The notes under the pieces are model-generated. The model did no database searches. It saw only the letters and a list, made by a program, of their open reading frames with translations, and was not told the origin of the DNA. Below, piece after piece: positions 57,014 through 64,000 of a stretch of 64,000 nt of DNA. Position 1 is the stretch's first letter. Each line of letters begins with the position of its first letter. The translations under genes were made by a program, and so were the position numbers. The stretch lies in contig NZ_AUDN01000007.1 in assembly GCF_000425485.1 (NCBI RefSeq), forward strand, positions 186,001 to 250,000, read 5' to 3'. Origin of the DNA: Flavobacterium tegetincola DSM 22377 (GTDB taxonomy: Bacteria; Bacteroidota; Bacteroidia; Flavobacteriales; Flavobacteriaceae).

Positions 57014-57025
57014 AGCATACTGAAC

Positions 57026-57056
57026 ATAAAAAAAACTGCTTTTCGGCAGCTTTTTA
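57026..57056 (-). terminator. Weak terminator of the lipoprotein gene upstream of cmk
   Basis: A short CTGC/GCAG stem (read on the minus strand) around CGAAAA, followed by eight T. Confidence 0.5.
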
Positions 57057-57084
57057 GTTTTTAATAATACAATGCGGAATCAGT

Positions 57085-57567
57085 TTATTTTGAACTGTTG
57101 AACAATTGAACTTCCTTGCTGGATAAATCTTTTTTTAATATAATTGTTGCAGATGGATTTTGAGTGAGGGTTTTATTGATTTGATCGCTCATGCAAGTTG
57201 CGTCCATACAACTTGAAATTAATAGCAATTCCTTCACGTTAATGTCTTGGTCTTCGCCAATTAAATGCGTCGTAACCGTATGATCTTCTGCTGATACGTT
57301 CAAGGATATGTGGACAATTTTAGATTCTTCTTTACCAACTGAACTTGCATCTGCTTCAAAGAGTTCGTCTGACAAAGCACCAATTATAGAATCGCGTTGC
57401 ATCTTAGACGAAAAATTTTGAACGTACGGTTTTGTCAAATCGAGTTCCCAACCAGAGAAATCCAATTCCCAACCGTCTATAAATTTAGTTTCCTTTTCTG
57501 TTTCATTGCTGCTGCAACTTCCTAAAATGAGAAGTGCAATACTACTTGTAATGATTATTTTTTTCAT
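57085..57567 (-). CDS. Hypothetical lipoprotein
   Basis: A 160-residue lipoprotein. MKKIIITSSIALLILGSC carries the lipobox Cys. A repeated GWELDFSGWELDL stretch (about 31-43) is an exact six-residue duplication. The rest is mixed alpha/beta and acidic, with a CMDATC pair near residue 125. No family was recognised. It is a single gene, ending before a weak terminator and the cmk promoter. Confidence 0.75.
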   Translation of the reverse strand: MKKIIITSSIALLILGSCSSNETEKETKFIDGWELDFSGWELDLTKPYVQNFSSKMQRDSIIGALSDELFEADASSVGKEESKIVHISLNVSAEDHTVTTHLIGEDQDINVKELLLISSCMDATCMSDQINKTLTQNPSATIILKKDLSSKEVQLFNSSK

Positions 57568-57878
57568 AAAGTATTGACTTATAGTTTCTCAAATATAAGA
57601 ATAATATTTTATTTAAAATTTAATTTTTTGTAAGTTTACCTAAAATGGGACTATTTAATAAGATATTGTATTTATAATTGCACTTACTAAATCTCAGCAC
57701 AAAATCGTGGAAATCTTTCAAAACAACGGTCATAAAACGGAAGATGATGTAAGAAAATGTAATCTTCTGGATCTCTTAATTTGGTCTTTAGATTAAATTT
57801 TTATTAACTCCAACTTTATAAAATGACGAGTTAAGGTGGATCGTAACTGCTTTAAATAAAGTTGATATCTTTACCTCT
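57568..57878. other. Intergenic gap without a supported gene
   Basis: 311 bases between two divergent genes. It holds only short open frames (up to about 43 codons without ATG on the plus strand, 37 on the minus strand) and no strong hairpin. TATCTTTA near 57868 is a one-mismatch -7 candidate for the thioredoxin gene. Confidence 0.5.
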
Positions 57879-58313
57879 ATGAAATATTATTTTACTTTGC
57901 TTATAATTATCATTTCGATTTTTTCACTTACTAGTTTTCAGACAAGAACGAACAGTTCTTCTGAAAGCAAGGGAATTGAATTTTTTAAAGGCACTTATGC
58001 TGAAGCACTTTTAAAAGCAAAAGAAGAAAATAAATATGTTTTTGTTGATTTCTATGCCACTTGGTGTGGCAATTGCAAACAATTGAAAAAATCGTTTAAG
58101 GATAAAGAAGTGGGTATTTATTACAATAAAAATTTCATCAATATTTCCATTAATGGCGAAACGAAGGAAGGTCGCGAATTGATGCATCTATATCAAATTC
58201 AGAGTTATCCCACCTTATTAATTGTAGATTTTAAAGGAAAGGTACTGACAAAATCAACTGGAGTTCTAAAACCGTACATTCTCATTAATTTTGGAAGAAG
58301 AATTGTCCCTTGA
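57879..58313 (+). CDS. Exported thioredoxin-like protein
   Basis: A 144-residue thiol-disulfide protein. The signal or anchor sequence is at about 3-20 (YYFTLLIIIISIFSLTSF), followed by a thioredoxin fold. The active site CGNC is in FVDFYATWCGNCKQLK, and the cis-Pro is in SYPTLLIVD. The cysteine pair and context resemble DUF255/thioredoxin_7-type reductants of the periplasm. It stands alone, followed by short tandem repeats and a structured element. Confidence 0.9.
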   Translation: MKYYFTLLIIIISIFSLTSFQTRTNSSSESKGIEFFKGTYAEALLKAKEENKYVFVDFYATWCGNCKQLKKSFKDKEVGIYYNKNFINISINGETKEGRELMHLYQIQSYPTLLIVDFKGKVLTKSTGVLKPYILINFGRRIVP

Positions 58314-58317
58314 GGTA

Positions 58318-58373
58318 TTGTGATTTATGAATTGTGATTTATAAATTTTGGTATAGGAATTATGATTTAGGGT
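58318..58373 (+). repeat. Short tandem repeat, four 14-base units
   Basis: Units start at 58318, 58332, 58346 and 58360. Units 1 and 2 (TTGTGATTTATRAA) differ at one base; unit 4 begins TTATGATTTA and unit 3 is degraded. The repeats lie just past the thioredoxin stop. Similar AT-rich repeats are common between flavobacterial genes. Confidence 0.6.
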
Positions 58374-58398
58374 TTAAGGTTTTTGAAAATAAAAGAGC

Positions 58399-58534
58399 TG
58401 CGTGAGGAAAAGTGCGTGAGGGATAGCAGCGGAGCTCTTAATTGCTTTACAGAAAGCAATTAAAGCGGGAGTGTATAGCCCGACAGCATTTTAAGAAATG
58501 GCCCTTTGCCATTTTTAAAATGGTGGCACGCCCA
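58399..58534 (+). ncRNA. Structured intergenic element, copy 2
   Basis: Core GATAGCAGCGGA (58422-58433) differs at one base from copy 1. Then come GCT (58434-58436) with AGC (58464-58466), a bulged C at 58437, and an 11-bp perfect stem (58438-58448 with 58453-58463). ATAGC follows at 58475. A second hairpin pairs 58487-58502 with 58508-58522. GCGTG (58414) pairs with CACGC (58527), closing the whole element. TGCGTGAGG occurs twice, 14 bases apart, at its 5' side. It fills the gap between two convergent genes. Confidence 0.55.
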
Positions 58535-58541
58535 AAATAGT

Positions 58542-59561
58542 TTATTGCAAATTTATAGTCAAGCCGAACAAACTGGTATTTGCCGCCAGAGTATAGCGCG
58601 AATAGGAATAATCAAATTTAATTTTATTGAATCGTAGTCCAATTCCAAGCGAAATTCCGCTGAAATTGCGTTGTTCTTCAATGCTCAATTCTTGTCCGCG
58701 TCTAAAGTTATAACCCATTCGGATGTTGAATGCTTTTTCGGGAAATAACTCGGCTCCCACAATTAAGTGACGCAGCGCGTTATTAAAAAAACTGACTTTT
58801 TCAGGTGTAGAACCGCCGTCAATATTGCCTTGTGCTCTTGCTGGATTAGAAAAAGATACGTCCCACTGCTGTAAATTCTCGAGCGTCAAATGCCATCTTA
58901 AAGGAACATGTTCCAACTCTTGCGAGATTCCAGCAATGATTTCAAGTGGAAGTTTTTCATTGGCTCCAGCATAAGTGGTAAATTGGGTTCCAATGTTTCG
59001 GATGGCAAGTGCAATGTTAATATCATTGTATTCATCTACGTAAATTGCTCCTAAATCTATGGCGCCTCCAAAGGAATTGTAACTTTCTAATGTAGAGGAA
59101 ATCAATTTTGCATTTCCGCCCACATATATATCAGTATACGGTAAATTGTATGCATAACCCACAGAAAGTGCTATTTCACTTCCGGTAAAGCTTGAGGTTT
59201 CAAGACCATTTTCATCATATCCAGCAAAACTTCCGTAGTTGACGTAATTTACACCCGCGTGAAAAGTCTGAGTTCTACGGTCAAAAGTATACGCATACGA
59301 TGCAGTTCCGTAAGTCACTTCGCCAAAAAGACTTCCATAATTTAAGGACAAATGATTGTCCATTTCTGCATTAATTGCAGCTGGATTGAACATTGCCTGA
59401 TTTACATCTGTGTCATAAATGGTAATGAGTTTCCCTCCCAAAGCTGCTTGTCTAGGTGAAGTAACCAAATCTAGAAATTGATAAACCGACTTCCCTCCCA
59501 CTTGCCCGAAAGAAAGTGTAGTGCTGATAAAAAGTACGAAGAAAAGCTGTTTTTGAAACAT
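58542..59561 (-). CDS. porQ: PorQ, type IX secretion protein
   Basis: A 339-residue outer-membrane beta-barrel-like protein. The signal peptide is MFQKQLFFVLFISTTLSFGQ. The mature start GGKSVYQFLDLVTSPRQAALGG, the DVNQAMFNPA block and the C-terminal aromatic end FGLTINLQ match PorQ. In Porphyromonas, PorQ acts with PorV, PorU and PorZ in the attachment complex that processes T9SS cargo at the cell surface. It is transcribed away from lon; a near-consensus TATCTTCG lies about 40 bases upstream. Confidence 0.87.
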   Translation of the reverse strand: MFQKQLFFVLFISTTLSFGQVGGKSVYQFLDLVTSPRQAALGGKLITIYDTDVNQAMFNPAAINAEMDNHLSLNYGSLFGEVTYGTASYAYTFDRRTQTFHAGVNYVNYGSFAGYDENGLETSSFTGSEIALSVGYAYNLPYTDIYVGGNAKLISSTLESYNSFGGAIDLGAIYVDEYNDINIALAIRNIGTQFTTYAGANEKLPLEIIAGISQELEHVPLRWHLTLENLQQWDVSFSNPARAQGNIDGGSTPEKVSFFNNALRHLIVGAELFPEKAFNIRMGYNFRRGQELSIEEQRNFSGISLGIGLRFNKIKFDYSYSRYTLAANTSLFGLTINLQ

Positions 59562-59648
59562 TGAAAAGTTTTCGATTGCCCATTTATAACGGAGATGCGA
59601 AGATATTATTTTTGAGCTAACTACATTTATTTAAAGTGCATAAAAAAC

Positions 59649-59685
59649 AAAAAAAGTCCAATCTATGGCTAGATTGAACTTTTTT
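59649..59685 (-). terminator. Terminator of lon
   Basis: AAAAGTCCAATCT pairs with AGATTGAACTTTT with one mismatch; A and T runs are outside. It lies just past the lon stop and ahead of porQ. Confidence 0.75.
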
Positions 59686-59701
59686 CTACTTAATTATAAA
59701 A

Positions 59702-62155
59702 TTACGCAATCACTTTTGCGTTTTTTACATCTTGATCTGTAATGGCAATTGCCAAAACTTCGCTCATTTCTTTCACGTAATGAAACGTCAAACCTTCCAA
59801 ATATTCTTGTTTTATTTCATCAATATCACGTTTGTTTTCGTGACAAAGAATGATTTCTTTAATATTGGCTCTTTTTGCAGCCAAGATCTTTTCTTTGATT
59901 CCACCTACAGGAAGTACTTTTCCACGAAGCGTAATTTCACCAGTCATGGCCAGACTTTTCTTGATTCTTTTTTGTGTAAAAACAGAAACTAGTGACGTTA
60001 ACATGGCAATACCAGCACTTGGTCCATCTTTTGGAGTTGCTCCTTCTGGAACGTGTACGTGGATGTTGTATTTGGGCAACATGTCTTGGTCTAATCCTAA
60101 AGTTGCAGCATTTGCCTTGATGTATTCCAACGCAATGGTTGCCGATTCTTTCATTACAGTTCCAAGATTTCCCGTCATTGTCAAGGTCCCTTTTCCTTTA
60201 GAAATCAAAGATTCAATGAATAAGATGTCACCACCAACACTGGTCCAAGCTAATCCTGTAACTACACCAGCTACATCATTGCTTTCAGACTTATCGCGTT
60301 GCATTCTTGGCGCTCCCAACGCTTTCACAACATCTTCTTCGGTAATTTTTATATTGTACTCTTCGTCCATCGCTACTGCTTTTGCAGCACCACGAATTAC
60401 TTGAGCCACTTTATTTTCTAAACCACGAACACCTGATTCTCTAGTGTAACCTTCCACAATAAACTCCAATTGTTTTTTACCAATGGTCAATTGTTTTGCC
60501 GTTAAACCGTGTTCTTTTAATTGTTTTGGAAATAAATGTTTTCTCGCAATTTCCGTTTTTTCTTCAATCGTATAACCCGACATTTTAATGATTTCCATTC
60601 GGTCTCGCAAAGCGGGTTGAATAGTACTCATGTTATTTGAAGTGGCAATAAACATCACTTTTGATAAGTCGTAACCCAATTCAAGGAAATTATCGTAAAA
60701 ATCATTGTTTTGCTCTGGGTCTAAAACTTCTAATAAAGCAGAAGACGGATCGCCATTGTGGCTGCTTGAAAGTTTGTCAATTTCATCCAAAACAAAAACG
60801 GGATTTGAAGTTCCTGCCTTTTTCAAACTTTGAATTATTCTTCCTGGCATTGCACCAATATAGGTTTTTCTATGTCCTCTAATTTCTGCTTCGTCACGCA
60901 AACCACCAAGAGAAATCCTAACGTATTCACGACCTAATGCTTCTGCGATTGATTTTCCAATCGAAGTTTTCCCGACTCCAGGAGGTCCTGTCAAACACAA
61001 AATTGGCGATTTCATATCGTTTCTTAATTTCAAAACGGCCAAATGTTCGATGATTCGTTTTTTAACTTCATCTAAACCAAAATGGTCACGGTCTAAAACT
61101 TTTTGTGCAAATTTCAAATCGAATTTATCTTTTGAAAAATGATTCCACGGCAATTCTAGAAACAATTCTAGATAATTTCTTTGAATGCCAAAATCAGGTG
61201 CTTGCGGATTCATCCGTTGCATTTTAGACAATTCCTTTTCAAAATGCTTTTGCGTTTTGGCATCCCATTTTTTCTTGGCTGCTTTCTGACGCATTTCCTC
61301 CATTTCCTCTTCTTGCGAAACGCCGCCTAATTCTTCTTGAATGGTTTTAATTTGCTGGTGCAAAAAGTATTCACGCTGTTGCTGGTCTAAATCAAAACGA
61401 ACTTTGGATTGAATATCATTTTTAAGTTCCAACTTTTGCAACTCAATATTCATAAATTTTAATGCTGCTAAAGCTCTATCTTTTAGATTATTGATAGATA
61501 ACAAATCTTGCTTTTCTTTAACAGAGAGGTTCATGTTAGAAGACACAAAATTGATCAAGAACGAATGACTTTCAATATTCTTAATTGCGAATGTAGCTTC
61601 TGTTGGAATGTTTGGACTTTCCTCAATAATGGCTGTAGCCAATTCTTTTACCGAGTCGATAATTGCACTGAATTCCTTATCATTTTTACGAGGTCGTTTT
61701 TCTTCAACTTCTTTGATCGTAGCTTTCATGTACGGCATCTCGGTCGTCATCTCGTCGATTTGAAAACGTTTTTTACCTTGTAAAATAACGGTAACGTTTC
61801 CGTCCGGCATTTTCAATACACGCAAAATACGGGCAACCGTTCCTATTTTATTGATGTCGTTAAAAGTAGGCTCTTCAACGTCTTCATTTTTCTGTGAAAC
61901 CACTCCGATGACTTTTCCAGCAGCATTGGCGTCATTTATCAATTTAATTGATTTATCTCTACCGGCTGTAATTGGAATTACTACACCTGGAAATAATACT
62001 GTATTTCGCAAAGGCAAAATAGCTATATCTTCAGGCAGGTCTTCGTTGTTCATTTCTTCTTCGTCTTCCGGCGTCAAAAGCGGAATTAATTCGGCTTCGC
62101 TATCCAACTCGTGTAGTGACATATTGTCTAATGTAATTATTTTTTGTTGAGACAT
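59702..62155 (-). CDS. lon: Lon ATP-dependent protease
   Basis: An 817-residue cytosolic AAA+ protease that degrades misfolded and regulatory proteins. The N-terminal substrate domain (about 40-240) is followed by a helical linker. The AAA+ module has Walker A GPPGVGKTSIGKS and Walker B FVLDEIDK. The protease domain has the dyad Ser713 (DGPSAG) and Lys754 (GGIKEK). All elements are intact. It is a single-gene unit with an exact -7 element. Confidence 0.97.
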   Translation of the reverse strand: MSQQKIITLDNMSLHELDSEAELIPLLTPEDEEEMNNEDLPEDIAILPLRNTVLFPGVVIPITAGRDKSIKLINDANAAGKVIGVVSQKNEDVEEPTFNDINKIGTVARILRVLKMPDGNVTVILQGKKRFQIDEMTTEMPYMKATIKEVEEKRPRKNDKEFSAIIDSVKELATAIIEESPNIPTEATFAIKNIESHSFLINFVSSNMNLSVKEKQDLLSINNLKDRALAALKFMNIELQKLELKNDIQSKVRFDLDQQQREYFLHQQIKTIQEELGGVSQEEEMEEMRQKAAKKKWDAKTQKHFEKELSKMQRMNPQAPDFGIQRNYLELFLELPWNHFSKDKFDLKFAQKVLDRDHFGLDEVKKRIIEHLAVLKLRNDMKSPILCLTGPPGVGKTSIGKSIAEALGREYVRISLGGLRDEAEIRGHRKTYIGAMPGRIIQSLKKAGTSNPVFVLDEIDKLSSSHNGDPSSALLEVLDPEQNNDFYDNFLELGYDLSKVMFIATSNNMSTIQPALRDRMEIIKMSGYTIEEKTEIARKHLFPKQLKEHGLTAKQLTIGKKQLEFIVEGYTRESGVRGLENKVAQVIRGAAKAVAMDEEYNIKITEEDVVKALGAPRMQRDKSESNDVAGVVTGLAWTSVGGDILFIESLISKGKGTLTMTGNLGTVMKESATIALEYIKANAATLGLDQDMLPKYNIHVHVPEGATPKDGPSAGIAMLTSLVSVFTQKRIKKSLAMTGEITLRGKVLPVGGIKEKILAAKRANIKEIILCHENKRDIDEIKQEYLEGLTFHYVKEMSEVLAIAITDQDVKNAKVIA

Positions 62156-62193
62156 ATTATATTTAAGTCATTTTGTCATTAAAAATTCATCTT

Positions 62194-62201
62194 CAAATTT
62201 A
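62194..62201 (-). promoter_or_regulatory. -7 promoter element of lon
   Basis: Minus-strand TAAATTTG, exact match, 38 bases before the lon ATG. Confidence 0.5.
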
Positions 62202-62296
62202 AAATATTAAATGAAGACACGATCGTAATTTATTAAAAATCAATACACTAAAATTAATTAATGGATTACTTTCATCTCATAAAGTCAATCTTTATG

Positions 62297-62324
62297 CCAT
62301 AAAAAAATCCGCCGAAGCGGATTA
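62297..62324 (-). terminator. Terminator of the gene at 62346-63284
   Basis: Minus-strand AATCCGC, loop TTCG, GCGGATT, then seven T: a C(UUCG)G tetraloop hairpin, an unusually stable form. Confidence 0.85.
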
Positions 62325-62345
62325 AATATATATTAAATTTAGCTC

Positions 62346-63284
62346 TTACTGATAGGTTACCTCAAATGCTCCTTCCGTAATTGGAGTAGTTTCATTATCT
62401 GGCGATCTGCCGACAAAATTAAAAGTAGCTTTCACCTTTTTAGTTGACGTATTATGAGATATTACGGTAATACTCCCTGATTCAGCAGCAAAAATGCCAC
62501 TTGGACTAGAACCTGCTAAAAACATTCCAACGTAATCTCCAACATTGGAGAGTGGATATGTTCCAGCTGCAACTGTTGTAGGAAACAATAAAGTTATAGT
62601 TCCCATCGTCGTTGTCGTTCCGGTTACTAAAACTTGACCACTTAATGCATTAGCCGTAATGTTACTTGGATTAAACGGTACATCATACACCTTTGCAAAA
62701 AACGAATTACTTGTCGGATTTACAACTGCACCCGCAAAACTGATATTTGTAAACGAACCGTTTGTGAATGTTTTCGTCACCAAAACTCCTGCCGCATTAA
62801 TTCGAGCACCTGTAAATTCAAATGTTCCAGAAATGGTTTTATTTCCCGCATCAATTGAAGTCACCGTCACTTTAGCAGTATCTGTATAACCAGGAAATGC
62901 TGCAAAATCACCAGTACTTGGCGCTGAAATAAATCCTTCGGAAGCCGAGTTGGAATAAAACAAACCTAAAACTACTCCATTTGTGGTTGCTTCAGTCCAA
63001 GTGTACGTTCCTACTTGGTTTAATGGCGCTGGTAATGTTATTTGTACAAAATCATTATTACCAGAACGAAGGCCGGTTATTGAAATTGCGGCAGCACTCA
63101 CAGTAGCTTGTACATTTGTAGCCACAAAAGTTTGTCCGTCAATGTCCACTTTCAATTGTCCATTTGCCATCGGATCTGGAACTGTCACCGAAGGATCTAA
63201 AGGTTCAATATCGGTAGTACAAGAGCTAAAAAACGTTGCAGTTGTTGCCAAAAAGAGAAATAATAATTGGTTTATTTTTTTCAT
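62346..63284 (-). CDS. Lipoprotein with two DUF6252-like repeats
   Basis: A 312-residue lipoprotein. MKKINQLLFLFLATTATFFSSC carries the lipobox Cys; the ATG at 63284 is chosen because an in-frame TTG at 63314 lies in the -7 element TATATTTG. The body holds two similar beta-sandwich domains (about 40-185 and 190-312). Each begins with a strand binding region (QTFVATNVQATVSAAAISI; NSFFAKVYDVPFNPSNITA) and ends GTFEFTGARIN...GSFTN or ATFNFVGRSPD...GAFEV. They resemble DUF6252, a Bacteroidetes surface-lipoprotein family of unknown role. Confidence 0.8.
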   Translation of the reverse strand: MKKINQLLFLFLATTATFFSSCTTDIEPLDPSVTVPDPMANGQLKVDIDGQTFVATNVQATVSAAAISITGLRSGNNDFVQITLPAPLNQVGTYTWTEATTNGVVLGLFYSNSASEGFISAPSTGDFAAFPGYTDTAKVTVTSIDAGNKTISGTFEFTGARINAAGVLVTKTFTNGSFTNISFAGAVVNPTSNSFFAKVYDVPFNPSNITANALSGQVLVTGTTTTMGTITLLFPTTVAAGTYPLSNVGDYVGMFLAGSSPSGIFAAESGSITVISHNTSTKKVKATFNFVGRSPDNETTPITEGAFEVTYQ

Positions 63285-63311
63285 TAGTTTTTGATTGATT
63301 GTTTGAGTTTT

Positions 63312-63319
63312 CAAATATA
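63312..63319 (-). promoter_or_regulatory. -7 promoter element of the lipoprotein gene
   Basis: Minus-strand TATATTTG, exact match, 27 bases before the ATG. Confidence 0.5.
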
Positions 63320-63326
63320 AGTTTTT

Positions 63327-64000
63327 TTATTTAGCTGAAAATGTTTTTTTAGGAACTCGTAAAAGCAATATAACGCCGCTAATAAAAAATAGGGTCAAAA
63401 ATACAATTGAGTTTCTCATGCTTCCCGTAAGTTGATCGATAAGTCCATAAAGTCCCATTCCTATTACGATTCCGATCTTTTCAGAAACATCATAAAAACT
63501 AAAATAGGAAGCGGTATCTTCCGTTTGAGGTAGAAATTTAGAATAGGTAGATCTAGAAAGTGCTTGAATTCCGCCCATTACTAACCCTACACATCCAGCT
63601 GTAATGTAGAAATGAATTGGTTCTGTAACAAAATAGGCACAGACGCAGATTACAGCCCAAATAACATTGATGACAATGAGGGTGGGAATGTTTCCAAATT
63701 TGGCAGAAGCCCGAGAAGTAATCACTGCTCCTGCAACGGCAACCAATTGAATGACCAAGATACTTATAATCAACCCCATAGTTTTATCGCTTGGCGAAGG
63801 CCAGTTTATTTCTTGTTCGCCAAAATAAGTTGCCACTAACATCACGGTTTGCACTGCCATGCTGTAAACAAAAAAGGCGATCAAATAGCGTTTTAAAGCT
63901 AAATTTTCAAACAACTGATTTTTAACTTTTATCAATTCTTTGAATCCATTAAAGAAGATTGATCGTGTGACTTTCTGATTGGTGCTTTTGCCTTTTGGCA
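63327..64000 (-). CDS. UMF1-family MFS transporter, C-terminal part
   Basis: Only the last ~224 residues are in the window; the frame is open to base 64000, so the start lies beyond the edge. A soluble linker (PKGKSTNQKVTRSIFFNGFK) precedes six membrane helices, the second half of a 12-helix transporter. YLIAFFVYSMAVQTVMLVATYFG is the family hallmark. Relatives include yeast Atg22, a vacuolar amino-acid exporter; the bacterial substrate is unknown. It converges on nothing and its end is 13 bases from the next promoter element. Confidence 0.85.
   Translation of the reverse strand, partial: PKGKSTNQKVTRSIFFNGFKELIKVKNQLFENLALKRYLIAFFVYSMAVQTVMLVATYFGEQEINWPSPSDKTMGLIISILVIQLVAVAGAVITSRASAKFGNIPTLIVINVIWAVICVCAYFVTEPIHFYITAGCVGLVMGGIQALSRSTYSKFLPQTEDTASYFSFYDVSEKIGIVIGMGLYGLIDQLTGSMRNSIVFLTLFFISGVILLLRVPKKTFSAK

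Noticed and set aside
57720..57790. Short frame containing a polar 29-residue stretch after GTG
   Set aside because: No promoter, no recognisable family and normal intergenic composition; probably chance.
59850..60404. Open frame of 184 codons opposite lon
   Set aside because: Antisense shadow of the conserved protease domain of lon.

Overview
The window is a piece of an AT-rich chromosome from a member of the Flavobacteriaceae, close to Flavobacterium. The evidence is the gene content: the type IX secretion genes porX and porQ, a fused E1 alpha/beta ketoacid dehydrogenase, DUF4159, DUF3667, DUF6155-like and DUF6252-like proteins, and a TamB of about 1500 residues. The promoters agree: the Bacteroidetes -7 element TAnnTTTG recurs, often with TTG 18-21 bases upstream, and Shine-Dalgarno sequences are mostly absent. 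No rRNA, transposase, phage gene or CRISPR array was seen. Most of the window is core genome, with a few accessory or decaying loci.

Layout. 1-10.6 kb: small transaldolase, convergent purA behind a Fur-family regulator, a three-gene AraC / response regulator / PAS histidine kinase operon, type II NADH dehydrogenase, a Bcr/CflA exporter, an SF2 helicase and a DUF6155-like protein. 10.7-16.6 kb: nhaA, a DUF3817-like protein and an MscS channel in one tight unit, a 55-residue membrane protein on the other strand, a lipoprotein plus cytochrome b561-like pair, and fumC. 16.7-21.5 kb: a ParS/RES toxin-antitoxin pair, then overlapping S41 and M1 peptidases. 21.6-28.1 kb: gcvT, a Bor-like lipoprotein, yebC, porX, tsaE, alanine dehydrogenase, a DUF4258-like protein and tRNA-Val. 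28.5-33.9 kb: ychF, a secreted protein, then mgsA, a BadF/NAGK-type kinase, gapA and pfkA on the minus strand, a sugar-phosphate block.

34-44.6 kb: tamB diverges from a compact plus-strand operon tsaD-rsmE-DUF4159-AI-2E-THUMP-like methyltransferase-secreted protein, which meets a VanX-like dipeptidase. 44.8-45.1 kb: tRNA-Ser, tRNA-Pro and tRNA-Arg. 45.4-52 kb: unknown secreted proteins, a fasciclin lipoprotein, a DUF3667 membrane protein, the fused E1 and a small proline-rich lipoprotein. 52-57.6 kb (minus strand): exported 5-hydroxyisourate hydrolase, a GlcG/HbpS-like gene broken by an in-frame amber codon, a Crp/Fnr regulator, an MscS channel, a nucleoside symporter-like MFS protein, cmk and a lipoprotein. 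57.9-64 kb: exported thioredoxin, porQ, lon, a duplicated-domain lipoprotein and an MFS gene cut by the window edge.

The most unusual items are two intergenic structured elements (about 31.73-31.80 kb and 58.40-58.53 kb). They share a 12-base core, a single bulged C at the same place and a variable hairpin with compensating sequence. Others are the amber-interrupted GlcG-like gene, the 55-residue membrane protein gene with its own good promoter, and a fur gene whose promoter implies a leaderless mRNA. No clearly new multi-gene system was found; the best candidates for undescribed function are the AraC/RR/HK operon and the lipoprotein/cytochrome b pair.
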